Of a DNA stretch of 15,000 bases, positions 1 through 12,799 are shown piece by piece. This DNA comes from Penaeus vannamei (taxonomy: Eukaryota; Arthropoda; Malacostraca; Decapoda; Penaeidae), in the NCBI RefSeq assembly GCF_042767895.1, contig NC_091566.1:2552632-2567631 (forward strand), given 5' to 3'. Made by a program: the position numbers and the translations under genes. Numbering within the stretch: position 1 is the stretch's first letter; each line of letters opens with the position of its first letter. The notes under the pieces were generated by a model. The model saw only the letters and a program-made list of their open reading frames with translations, made no database searches and was not told the DNA's origin.

Positions 1-333
1 TTTATTTTTTTAAGCTAGCTGTTGCCAATGCAAGTCAATCTTTTTATCAAGTTTTGTTATTTTTTCCATCAATTCCTCTAACAGATTTCTCTCCTGATAT
101 AGATATTTGTAAAATTATTTCAACCAATCACAGTCATTGTTAGAGACTGAGCTCTATACTCTCGGAATACGGCATACTATACAAGTATTGCTAGTTAAAT
201 GTTATCACCTCCAGACTTGTGGCGTTTCCCTTGGAATTGTGAGGAACTGTAGATGATTGATTGATCCTTGAAAAATGGGTGAGTGTGATATCAGTAAAAA
301 TATCATTTATCATTTTAGCTTTGATTACCATAC
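1..333 (-). other. partial intron downstream of exon J
   Basis: AT-rich intronic sequence starting at the exon J donor (GT at 333-332) and running off the left edge. No further exon, repeat or recognisable element is seen. Confidence 0.8.
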
Positions 334-537
334 CTTGTCTACTTGTGAAAGAAATGATCCCTCTTGTGAGCTCTGCCTCTCTTTGATAAGTTCCTTGGCT
401 GAAGAAGTAAACTGATCCAACAATGAGTTCTGTGACCCTTGTCTAGTGGGTCCTCCACCTGAACTCCCTGAACCAAGACTAGATGCACGAGCCAACATGC
501 TGCTGAAGGAACTCTGCTTCTGAGGTGTTGGGCTAGC
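334..537 (-). CDS. MADD: MADD exon J: RASSLGS / RQSSQEG linker block
   Basis: 204-nt exon (68 codons), residues 484-551, phase 0 at both ends. It reads ASPTPQKQSSFSSMLARASS, LGSGSSGGGPTRQGSQNSLL, DQFTSSAKELIKERQSSQEG and SFLSQVDK. The RASSLGS, RQxSQxSLLxQ, AKELxxE and RQSSQEGxxxxVDK elements recur in animal MADD proteins. Three basophilic serine motifs (RASS, RQGS, RQSS) look like potential 14-3-3 or Akt/PKA-type sites; that use is inference. Acceptor is TTGCGTGCTTCAG; donor is AAG|GTATGG. The exon is the last one seen before the left edge. Confidence 0.9.
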
Positions 538-902
538 CTGAAGCACGCAAGGGAGAGTTTCCAGCAAGTATTAGTAATAACAATACATAGTTGCAAGCCC
601 TAGTTTACTACAAACCTTTCTAGGTAATGAAATGGAAGCTATTTACATGCAATATATGAATAGGAAAGAGTAACATCCTATTCAAAATGAATATTAAAAG
701 CTGGAGACTATATGCCATTTAAGCAAAAAGGAGTATACTACATTACAACTCCCTTATACAAGTCTCTTACAAACTAAAAGGCACTATGGGTTAGCCTGTC
801 TTGTCCCAGTAATACTGAATCTAATAATGATATTCATAACTTCTTTGCTTAGGTAACTGACACAAGGATCCATCCAAAGGCAAACACTCCTCCTCCACCT
901 AC
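538..902 (-). other. intron I-J (365 bp)
   Basis: GT at 902-901 and AG at 539-538. The intron is AT-rich except for a G-rich (minus strand) start next to exon I, where GTAGGTGGAGGAGG offers a second weak GT. Nothing else is seen. Confidence 0.85.
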
Positions 903-1097
903 CCCCTTGGAAAATGTCCTAGGTCTTGGAGTGGTGGGCCTGTCGCGCTCTGAGGAGGAGGTTGCTATGGAAGCATCACTACTGACGGAGGGCGTGGGGC
1001 TTACATGAGGGAGTGGTGACTGGTTGTTGCTCACAACTGTCTTCGGGGTGGTGGTTGCTGAATCACTTTCTGGGGTGAATACTTCATCATTTTTCTC
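903..1097 (-). CDS. MADD: MADD exon I: Ser/Thr/Pro-rich linker
   Basis: 195-nt exon (65 codons), residues 419-483, phase 0 at both ends. It encodes EKNDEVFTPESDSATTTPKT, VVSNNQSPLPHVSPTPSVSS, DASIATSSSERDRPTTPRPR and TFSKG. Composition is low-complexity and probably disordered, with several S/T-P dipeptides (TP, SP) that resemble proline-directed kinase sites. Acceptor is ACCATTTCAG; the donor is AAGGGG|GTAGGT (GT at 902-901). Base composition is much richer in G+C than the flanking introns, which supports coding. The equal phases and multiple-of-three length allow clean skipping, so this could be an alternative exon. Confidence 0.85.
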
Positions 1098-1680
1098 CTG
1101 AAATGGTTACACAGAAGAAATTAGAAAGAACTGGAGACATTTAAATTGAATACAAAACTTAAAATATGCACTAACTATCTGTATTAGAAATGTTTATGTA
1201 CACTACAGATTACTTCAACTCTTAGGTAGAAATGTCCATCTTTCCTTTCATCCTCATCTTTCAGCTGTCATGCTGAATTTTTGACAAATATTTTTAAAAG
1301 TACTTGAAAATTTGAAAAAAATTCTCCTGTAATCTAGTAGGCTTTGGCAATAATGACATAATATTTCTGCTAAATACATAAAAATAAAGGAGTTATGACT
1401 AAATCTCTGACCCCCGCCTCCCACTCCGATGTTTACTTTGTCGCGTCAGTGCATCTGATTTATTTTGGTATTCTCTGGTAGCTAGCTGGCAACTCTACTT
1501 CATTAGCTGACAGCCAAGACTGCGAAAACTGTGGTGACACAGTACTTCTACAATCATGTGCAGTTATTCCCATTAGTACTTTGCAAAAGGGGGGGACCAG
1601 GTACCAGCTACACTTCAGAATATCATGTGAATGCCATAGAATGCATTAAGATTGATGCAGAGATAAGAATTCTAAAAAAG

Positions 1681-1700
1681 CAAAACAAAACAAAACAAAA
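1681..1700. repeat. (CAAAA)4 microsatellite
   Basis: Four perfect copies of CAAAA, extended slightly on each side by A-rich sequence. It is a short intronic pentanucleotide repeat. Confidence 0.9.
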
Positions 1701-2139
1701 TTGAGAGAAAAATATCCTGAACTTTGGAGCCTGATATCTCAAAACTATCAAAACTATATCTTTGTGAACATTTTTTTTCTATTTCTCCATAACTGCTTGG
1801 ACAATTCTAATGGGGTTTAAATCATCTGAAAGCTGCATAAATTTCCAATTTTCTGGATAGAGGATATTTTCATTCAGATAATAGAAGTCCATATGTCATA
1901 TCTTCCATATATCATATCTTAAATTCATAAGACTGAACATTTAGAAAAAATAAATTCCCACTAAACTAGCAGGAAATTCTAAAATCTGTCTAGACAAGGC
2001 TTTAGGTATTGCTATAGAGTATATGTGCTATTTTTTTGGTTAATGGATAAAGTGTGAAATATAAAATTTTGTGATTTCTTAAAAACTCATTTTTTAATAC
2101 AACTTCATTATCTATTATTCAAATGATATGAAACTTGGT

Positions 2140-2560
2140 TATATATGTATATATAACGTTGAAAAAAATTGTCAGCCTGGACATTTAGACACTTTCATAC
2201 TGTATGACATTTCTGGATCCCCTCATCATAAACATCTGTTACCAGGTCTATCAAATACAACTCTTCTTGTACAAAGAATTTTCTTTCCAAAAAGTCATTT
2301 AGATTTAAGAAAAGGCAAAAGTCTGAAGGAGCCAGGTCCAAGCTGTAGGGTGGATGGTTAAAAAATTCCCATCTGATGCTGTGAAGGACTTGCTTTCCTT
2401 TTCAAGCAATATGAGGCTGCACTTTGTCAAGGAGCATGATCATTTCAAGACCATATGCCCCTCCATTGATTTTGAATATCCTGTTACAATTGCTTCACTG
2501 ATGCACAATACCTGTTTGTATTAAACAGCCACTTTCTGAATGAGCTGGCTGCAGATGTTT
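2140..2560 (-). pseudogene. degenerate mariner-family (Tc1/mariner, D34D) transposase, C-terminal fragment
   Basis: On the minus strand a decayed frame contains LLDKVQPHIA, then after one in-frame stop WEFFNHPPYSLDLAPSDF, EGIQKCHTV, a second stop, and KCLNVQADNFF. These match the mariner pattern LxDNARPH...W(E/V)xxxHPPYSPDLAPSDF...G...YDKCLN...GDY. Counting through the stop there are exactly 34 residues between the Asp of LLDK and the last Asp of DLAPSD, the D34D spacing that defines mariner transposases. Weaker similarity upstream (NTNRYCASVKQL) needs a different frame. Only the C-terminal third is left. No terminal inverted repeats or TA duplication could be fixed. Two stops and at least one frameshift show it is inactive. 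Confidence 0.8.
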
Positions 2561-3070
2561 ATAACAGAAGAATCCAAAATCTTGCCACATAGTATTTTAA
2601 ATGCTTAAATACCTATGTGGAAAAATAGTTCATGGAATGCAGATGAAAAATAAATAGGTGCTTCATATCTATTTAAAATAGGTACTGCTTTCGGAATACC
2701 CTTATAATAACCACAAAACAATATTTATATGAGCTTGTTCATTAGGTTTTCTTAAACATACATTAATGTCAAGGATTACTAAAACATCATAATCATGGCA
2801 TAGCAAACAATAAAATATGACAAAATTTATCAAAAAGAACATACATCATAGTACATGCTCCAAATAACAATATAAAAATGTATGGATAACATTATAATAT
2901 CTGGTATTAAAATAACTTTTATAAAAACCATCATCTGTTTAAAATCATAATTAAAAACTTAATATGGAACATATACATTTCAGTTTTTAACAACCTATTT
3001 AGAATTACATGATTACAACAACAACAAAAAGATACTATAACCACAGAATATATTATCAAATCTAGCTTAC

Positions 3071-3252
3071 CAATGCTTCTGTCCGCAGAGGAAGAGGATG
3101 TAGCGTTGGTGTAGCTGCAATGAGTTTATCAGCATCTTCCAGTTTCATCACACCCTCACCAGTCTCTTCATCATCATCATCATCTCTCTGGTCAGCAGAG
3201 GATAACGATGACCGAGAAGAGGATGTAGACATGGATCCTGGGTGGCTCAGTG
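3071..3252 (-). CDS. MADD: MADD exon H: serine-rich and poly-Asp linker
   Basis: 182-nt exon, residues 358 (split) to 418. It starts ALSHPGSMSTSSSRSSLSSA, then DQRDDDDDEETGEG, VMKLEDADKLIAATPTL, and ends HPLPLRTEAL. It has a serine-rich basic stretch, a five-Asp acidic run from a (GAT)5 trinucleotide tract, and a hydrophobic EDADKLIAATPTLHPLP segment. Acceptor is TTTTAATCAAACAG, pyrimidine-poor; donor is TTG|GTAAGC. A second AG 15 nt inside (exon then starting at 3237) keeps frame and would drop five residues. Family assignment is by position and phase. Confidence 0.85.
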
Positions 3253-4194
3253 CTGTTTGATTAAAATCAATAAATATATTAGCATTCCTTTTTCATTTTT
3301 ACAAGTACATGGATTTATCAAAATTAGATATAAACTACACATATGCATATACCAACTAAACCCACTGGATCCAGATCCTTCACCACCCACACATGGCCCA
3401 AAATATGGGCATTAGGCTTACTTGAGTGCAGCTTGTAAGCCAGGTAGGTGCAATGTTATTTTCTCTTTTTCTGAAAAAGCTTTTTTAGCTGTTTTGCCAT
3501 TTTACAGTGCCTATATCTGCCATCTGATTTGCTTTATCCAGATGGTAATAGACTGTTTCCCTTTCAAAGTCTTCATATCTCTCTAGGTAGTCTCTAATTC
3601 AGTGCAAAATAATAACAGAAAATAATAGTTTGTGTTTTGGGTTTTGTTTTTTAATCATTATTGTTATTCAATTTTCTGTAATATGATCTGCACTACCAAT
3701 CACAGTGAACAAGAAAAAGATCCTGAGCATAGAAATAGCATCCTCCCTGGAGCCAGCACTCTTCCAGTTCTCATTCACAGATAATATATTCCATACTAGT
3801 TTACCAATCAAAATAATGCAAAAAATCCTTCCTAAATGCCAAATGAGTGTAATCATCCTTAAAGAACTTTATGCACCTTGGCCTTCAACCAAAATTCTCA
3901 TGACAGCAAGTTCGCACCACCCCTGCCCTCAGCCAAATTTATCTCCGATGGCATGTTCACATCACCCACTCCTCAAGCCATAATTTTTTCATTATGTGAT
4001 GGTCATATCATCCTCATTGTAGGAGTTAATTTTTGTATGATTATGGTCTGGGTCTATTAATTTTTTTAGTCAGTTATCTCTCCCTGTCACCATCATTCAG
4101 CTTGACAGATTCCTAATCATTCTATTCTCATTAAGTTCTTTCACTCTCACTTTTTCTTTGTAATCATATTTTTTTTAACTATTCACCAATTTAC
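3253..4194 (-). other. intron G-H (942 bp), possible interspersed repeat inside
   Basis: GT at 4194-4193 and AG at 3254-3253. It has no coding exon. The part from about 3360 to 4140 is more complex and GC-richer in patches (3360-3445 and 3870-3990) than ordinary intron here, and includes a short palindrome-like GCCCAAAATATGGGC at 3399-3413. This could be a decayed interspersed element, but I cannot assign it to a family. Short open frames on both strands (3668-3983) look like chance. Confidence 0.6.
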
Positions 4195-4311
4195 CTGAAT
4201 CTGAAGAAGCTGCACCAGGTAATTGGAGACAGAAAGGTGGATTGAACACTGATCTTGGGTCCAGTCCTGAAGACAATGTGGCTTTTTCCTTTTCCGTTGC
4301 TGCTCCACAAC
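4195..4311 (-). CDS. MADD: MADD exon G: linker exon
   Basis: 117-nt exon, phase 1 at both ends, residues 319-357 plus one base. It encodes CGAATEKEKATLSSGLDPRS, then VFNPPFCLQLPGAASSDSG. I recognise no conserved motif. The assignment rests on splice sites (GTGTATATACAG| and TTCAG|GTAAAT), correct phase on both sides, absence of stops in the one frame the neighbours require, and position between the recognisable exons F and H. Because it is a multiple of three with equal phases, it could be skipped without a frameshift. Confidence 0.8.
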
Positions 4312-4497
4312 CTGTATATACACAAAATAAAAATGGATACTACAACAAAGTTATGTAAAAAAAAAAAACATATTTCAAATGGCCCAAATTTGACAAGATT
4401 TTCTTTATGAATAGGAATATGCCATGCATATGAATACATACAAAATCATGCATGCACATACAGAGGGACAAAATACAGCATCTCTTAGAATTATTAC

Positions 4498-4599
4498 CTG
4501 GAGACAGATCTGACACTTGCATCTCTGATACAAAGTCACTAAGTGATGAATATGAACTACTGGTACTCTCACCACCTTCAGAATCACTTCCACTCTCAT
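4498..4599 (-). CDS. MADD: MADD exon F: acidic/serine block SSSYSSLSDFVSEM
   Basis: 102-nt exon, residues 285 (split) to 318 plus one base. It reads DESGSDSEGGESTSSSYS, then SLSDFVSEMQVSDLSP. The SSSYSSLxDFVSEM core is a conserved MADD signature just C-terminal to the dDENN domain, and the flanking DESGSDSEGGE is a run of casein-kinase-2-like acidic serine sites. Acceptor is TTTTTATTTTTTAG; donor is CCAG|GTAATA. Phase 1 at both ends means the exon could be skipped only with its phase-1 neighbours. The clear match to the family places everything downstream in the MADD linker. Confidence 0.93.
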
Positions 4600-4884
4600 C
4601 TAAAAAATAAAAATGCACTTTTTGTGATAAAGGCGTTACATTTCAATCCTCATCCTTCTTCCCTGCTCTTAAAAAATTGAGAAAACTGATGCTTAAAGAA
4701 CAATATATTCTTCACTATAACAGAAAATAGGTTAATTAGCTATGACAGAAGAGTATCTTTTATCTTTTAGTAAACTGATAGTAACCAAATGAACAACCAG
4801 CAGTCAATATTTAGAACAGATGTAAAACAACAGATATTACTTTCACAGAATGATAATAAAATCAAAGCCTAAAAACCATCTTAC

Positions 4885-5095
4885 CTGTAGGTGGATTTTC
4901 AATCTGTGTGCCAGCTCTAAGTGTAGTACCAAGGGAGCTGCCTTCCTGCCAAACCTTAAATGTCATTGGCTCCAGAGTATGGGCATACCATTTACTTTTA
5001 TCACCAATGAGTGCTGGGTCACATACGCCTGTGTTTACCCTTAGAAATGCCATATTGGATGGGGTAAGAGCCCATTCTGCGAGAAATTCCACTGC
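4885..5095 (-). CDS. MADD: MADD exon E: dDENN domain, second half
   Basis: 211-nt exon, residues 215-284 plus one base. It begins AVEFLAEWALTPSNMAFLRV, continues GVCDPALIGDKSKWYAHTL, then EPMTFKVWQEG, and ends QIENPPT. The E(F/Y)xxEWxLxPxNxAFxR and DPALIGDKxKWYAHxLxP blocks are diagnostic of MADD. The acceptor follows a long T-rich tract (TTTTTTTTCTTTTACCAG); the donor is ACAG|GTAAGA. The last G joins AT of exon F to encode Asp. After KVWQEG the sequence becomes less conserved and leads into the flexible linker. Confidence 0.95.
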
Positions 5096-5302
5096 CTGGT
5101 AAAAGAAAAAAAATCCATTTGAAAATTCAGCTCTCCAAAATATTTCCACATTTCTATAAATACACATTTCTATAAATATACGACACTTACTGCATAAAAA
5201 AGCTGTTCCTATATATTTATATAAATATAACTATATATATAACAGATGTAAATATATGTATATATAAAGATGTATATAGATATATAAACAGATATAGATA
5301 TA

Positions 5303-5370
<68 letters not shown>

Positions 5371-5485
5371 TCAATATATATATAGATAGACAGATAGATA
5401 TATAGATATAGATATAGATACAGATATTCATATAAATATATATATACATATATATGAAAAAACTCTTCCTAGATGCATAACCCAC
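5096..5485 (-). other. intron D-E (390 bp) dominated by TA/GATA repeats
   Basis: GT at 5485-5484 and AG at 5097-5096. About 240 of 390 bases (5210-5455) are TA, GATA and related low-complexity sequence. The acceptor side has a long minus-strand T tract. Confidence 0.88.
5210..5455. repeat. TA/GATA low-complexity block with (TA)29
   Basis: A perfect (TA)29 run occupies about 5305-5362, flanked by degenerate TATA, GATA, GATAGACA and ATATAG repeats. The block is self-complementary and prone to cruciform extrusion and slippage. It lies wholly inside the intron between the two dDENN exons. Confidence 0.93.
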
Positions 5486-5688
5486 CTGTGTACGAGCAAA
5501 CAGATTAAGGAATGGTGTTGCTCGTGGTCTTGATCTTAGGAAAGAGTTTATCTGAAACGCCACCACTGGACGTGGGTAAAGACGAAGTGTACGTGTGTGT
5601 TCTGTGAAATTGGCTAGGATATTCTGCGAGTTGAAAAAGCGAACCATAGCAACACGGGTTGCAATATCCACTGAATCCACATCATTAC
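5486..5688 (-). CDS. MADD: MADD exon D: dDENN domain, first half
   Basis: 203-nt exon, residues 147 (split) to 214. It contains NDVDSVDIATRVAMVRFFNS, then HTRTLRLYPRPVVAFQ, a FLRSRPRATPF segment and FARTQ at the end. This is one of the most conserved parts of MADD and defines the dDENN subdomain that packs against the core DENN domain. Acceptor is AATTTCTTCCAG; donor is CAG|GTGGGT (GT at 5485-5484). It ends in phase 0. The open frame runs past the donor into the TA/GATA repeat of the next intron, which produces a spurious Ile/Tyr tail if the splice site is ignored. Confidence 0.95.
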
Positions 5689-5850
5689 CTGGAAGAAATT
5701 GTTTTGAATTTAATGGTTTCTGGAGAAGGTTTACCATATTCTGCAGCATGTATGTAAAACATTAATATAACAAATATTACCATACTAACTGGAATTCCAT
5801 ACTAAACATCAACTGATCCTCAATATGTTATATATCAACATAACACCAAC

Positions 5851-5962
5851 CATAGATAAAGAGGTTATAGTTTCCACTTTGGGAATGATGATGGTGCCCC
5901 TTGTCTTTATGTATGTCCTCCAGGCTGCGAGGAGGTGGCTGAGGTGACATGCTTGCTAAGGC
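5851..5962 (-). CDS. MADD: MADD exon C: linker between cDENN and dDENN
   Basis: 112-nt exon, residues 110-146 plus one base. It starts ALASMSPQPPPRSLEDIHKD, has a short histidine run (KGHHHHSQSG) and ends NYNLFIYG. The opening ALASMS and the closing IYG, joined to NDVDSVD of exon D, are the conserved ends of this segment in MADD; the middle is a variable loop. Acceptor is CATTTTTCAG; donor is TATG|GTTGGT, weaker than its neighbours (no purine at +3). The exon ends in phase 1 and its final G joins GT of exon D to make the Gly of GNDVDSVD. Confidence 0.9.
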
Positions 5963-6535
5963 CTGAAAAATGAGCAAGGACACAAAAGTTATCAGAGCTA
6001 ATTAAACCATCCATTGATTTGCACTGAACTAGAATTACTTAAACAAGTTGTTACATAAGATTTATATTCTTCCAGTAAATTTCAGTAACACATGCATAAA
6101 ATCATTATTAAATCCATAACCCCATTATCCTGTAATAGATAAAAAATAAAAAAGATAAAAGAATTATATCATTAACTTAGCAAAATATATATATATTCAT
6201 TCAAGAAAATTTAAGTATTCAATGCAAAAGAAAAAAAAAACTTATTCTCCTGATCATACATAAATGACTGATCTTTGTCCATAAATAATTTAATAAAATC
6301 CACACTTCATTCAGTAACTTCAATTTAAAGAGATTGATGTCTTTACTCCCATGTCCAAAAAGATGTGGTGGCTAACATTTTAATAATATATCTCATGGCC
6401 ATGCATTCATGCAAATTACTTTTTCATTTAAAATAAGATTTTAACAGTGCACCAGAACTGGGTTTCAAGATAAATCTACACCTAAGCCCTCAGAATAATT
6501 AATTCTGTCACACAAAGACATAAACATGTGAATTC

Positions 6536-7125
<590 letters not shown>

Positions 7126-8179
7126 TAGAGACCCATAAGCATGCACACACTTATTCAAACACAGATACATATAAGCATTTAAACTAGCACACAGACAACC
7201 ATAGCAACAACTACATTCACCTGCACACAAGTAAAGACATCCACACACACCTACATCCAAACCAAATTACTCGCAATCACACATGATTTTTACTAGCAGG
7301 TTCTGTATCAAGCTGATTTTAAAACTGTGGATGATATATAACACTGCACTACAAGTGGACCCTACAACTAAAATGTCATCACCATAAAGTACACTGATAT
7401 CTACTTTAGATGTCGTTTATACTACTTGAAATCCACTATCTAGGTGCCCCTACCTGTACACAATTGAAGTTTGCTAAATGTTTGGCATTTTGTATTTAAT
7501 AACAAATGTTATTACTGATTGTCTTTTTAACAAAATTTAAAATAGATATAAAGCAACAGTATCAACTTCGTGCTTGTTTGGTGTTTATCTGCCACTTGAC
7601 AATTGACAAGGCCAGTGCATCTTGGCACACACTTTTTATCAATTTTGGGGGAGGTCAATATGTATAGCTTTTAATGTAGCATGATAAAGTAATTATAATC
7701 ATGGGATATGTAATATAAACATAGAACTGACCAAGCAATTATTCCTGTCTTGGGTAAATAGATGTAAGATTACAAGAAACTGGATGCCATATGAACAAGC
7801 CTTTTATTCAATATATGTTTTACACCAATTGATGAGGATATGAAAATTGTTGATGAATGCAGTTGTAAGATAACATGCATTGATCAGTCAATTTCTTCTA
7901 ATTACCATATATAATATGTGATTACAATCAAAAGATTTTCTAATTTGTGAAGATAATTAAAGATTATTGCTTGGGACAAACTGGAAAAGTATAGGTATAG
8001 AATTGTTGTCACATTAACCTATTCAGCTTCAATCAGCACTTAAATATGTAAAATAAAAGCATTCTCATCACAAGAAAATATTCCAAACAATAATCTTTTA
8101 GTAATGCAGCAAGACAAGTTAAAATTCTGAAAGACCAAAACAACTCTTTTACAGCAGGTCACAACCACAAATCACAAAC

Positions 8180-8200
8180 CTCATCCATAGACTTTAACGC
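8180..8200 (-). CDS. candidate 21-nt microexon of MADD (ALKSMDE)
   Basis: Seven-codon candidate exon encoding ALKSMDE, phase 0 at both ends. It is preceded by CTGCCACAG and, further upstream in the transcript, a pyrimidine-rich stretch (TTTCCCTTCTCCTTCTCC). It is followed by GAG|GTTTGT, a weaker donor. The peptide resembles the first residues of exon C (ALASMSP), so inclusion would give HLKQ-ALKSMDE-ALASMSP, a partial duplication. Microexons of 3-27 nt with long upstream pyrimidine tracts are a known class of neuron-enriched alternative exons in animals, and MADD is a synaptic protein. The resemblance to exon C argues that this is not random, but transcript evidence is lacking. Confidence 0.45.
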
Positions 8201-11359
<3,159 letters not shown>

Positions 11360-11422
11360 CCCAGCTTCAATTGTTAGTTGGTGAAATTTGGAATACCAGT
11401 TTGATTCGTACAGGCCATGGAT
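11360..11422 (-). CDS. candidate 63-nt phase-0 cassette exon of MADD
   Basis: Predicted exon of exactly 21 codons, beginning IHGLYESNWYSK and ending FHQLTIEAG, open in the frame required by exon B (phase 0) and returning phase 0 to exon C. A strong 3' splice site precedes it (TATGCCCTCCTCTCAG, with more pyrimidines upstream) and a fair 5' splice site follows (GGG|GTAGGA). Without splicing the frame closes two codons later at TGA. I do not recognise this segment from vertebrate MADD, where the equivalents of exons B and C join directly. It could be a lineage-specific or tissue-regulated insert between the core DENN and dDENN domains, or a chance open stretch with good splice signals. Confidence 0.45.
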
Positions 11423-12426
11423 CTGAGAGGAGGGCATAAGAAAGAGAAGTATACACTCATCACACACCTTCAAGTACACTCTTGGAATTGACTAAACGTA
11501 ACTATATGCATAGCTTGACTTTTTAGTAGAGGATTTCATAATGAAAGTCATATTCCCCTTTCACTATTAATCAAGAATGATAATAAGCCTTTGCTATATG
11601 TTCACAATTAAAGCAAGAGACTCATATATGTTACAGTCATCTTTGCACAGTATGTGTTCCATTTCATAAGAAAAAAATGGATATATCTAAGAAGTATCCA
11701 TCTTATGATAATATGAATGCTTATAACCAACTGACCTTTCCTTTGTTAGATCCTCTGAACAATCAATTAATCAAATATTTACATGGAACTATGAAGATTT
11801 TTCAGTATTTCATTCATACCAGATCCATCAGCTACAGTCACTCAGATGGAAAGTCTCCATTTCATACCATTCAAATCAATAAAAGGGGCATATAATTCTT
11901 CTATGATGACTGTATTTAAAATGTTAGAAAGCCTTTTGAGAAAAGATTATCTGTCTGTGAAGTGTTATTCAAAGTTTTACCATTTTGTGACCATGTACTT
12001 TTCAAATAGTCTGTAATAATATGTCTCATATAGGTATCAGGATATAAAGTGTGCTTAAACTTCAAATTTGAGTTCACCAATAAGTCATATGTACTGAGTT
12101 AACTAAAATATTTTCCAGTCATATGGTCCACTTTCTTTAATAATATCACTTCTAAGTTGGTTATTCCAAAACTTTCCAATAATGCAAATTTATTTGCAGG
12201 ATTAATTTTAAAGAGATCCCATCTCCCACTAAATATAGCAAGGGAAAAGGATTATTATAGTAAAGAAAATTCTACTGAAGGGAATTCCTCCTACTTCTGA
12301 ACTAAATAAAACAAAAACAAAAAGGATATCATATGATTGACAACTGCATACATATGTGTGCATATATGTTTGAGAAAGAGAGACAGCGAGAGAGAACAAG
12401 AAAGAATGAGAGAAAATTAGAAAGAG

Positions 12427-12603
<177 letters not shown>

Positions 12604-12621
12604 GGGAAGGGAAGGGAAGGG
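12604..12621 (+). other. G-quadruplex motif (GGGAA)3GGG
   Basis: Four GGG runs separated by AA loops form a perfect canonical quadruplex motif on the plus strand, which is the template strand for MADD. It is part of a short GGGAA pentanucleotide repeat (about 12600-12625) wedged between the GA and GT tracts. Confidence 0.9.
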
Positions 12622-12626
12622 AGAGG

Positions 12627-12799
<173 letters not shown>

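Larger units (their letters stand above)
1098..3070 (-). other. intron H-I (1,973 bp) containing a mariner fossil
   Basis: GT at 3070-3069 and AG at 1099-1098. It contains a short CAAAA repeat at 1681-1700 and a degenerate mariner transposase at about 2140-2560. A locally GC-richer stretch near 1410-1560 has no open frame flanked by splice signals. The remaining sequence is AT-rich without recognisable features. Confidence 0.85.

Noticed and set aside
849..902. Extension of the exon I frame to a stop (GVGGGGVFAFGW...)
   Set aside because: A donor at 902-901 joins exon I to exon J in frame, restoring the MADD linker; the extension looks intronic.
2128..2361. 77-codon plus-strand open frame starting MKLGYICIYN
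   Set aside because: It is antisense to the mariner remnant; the recognisable transposase motifs are on the minus strand.
3705..3983. 92-codon plus-strand open frame and overlapping frames in intron G-H
   Set aside because: No recognisable domain, overlapping frames on both strands, no start or splice context.
5231..5460. Ile/Tyr-rich C-terminal extension of the exon D open frame
   Set aside because: It lies beyond a good donor (CAG|GTGGGT at 5485) and consists of TA/GATA repeat; exon E continues the MADD domain in the correct phase.
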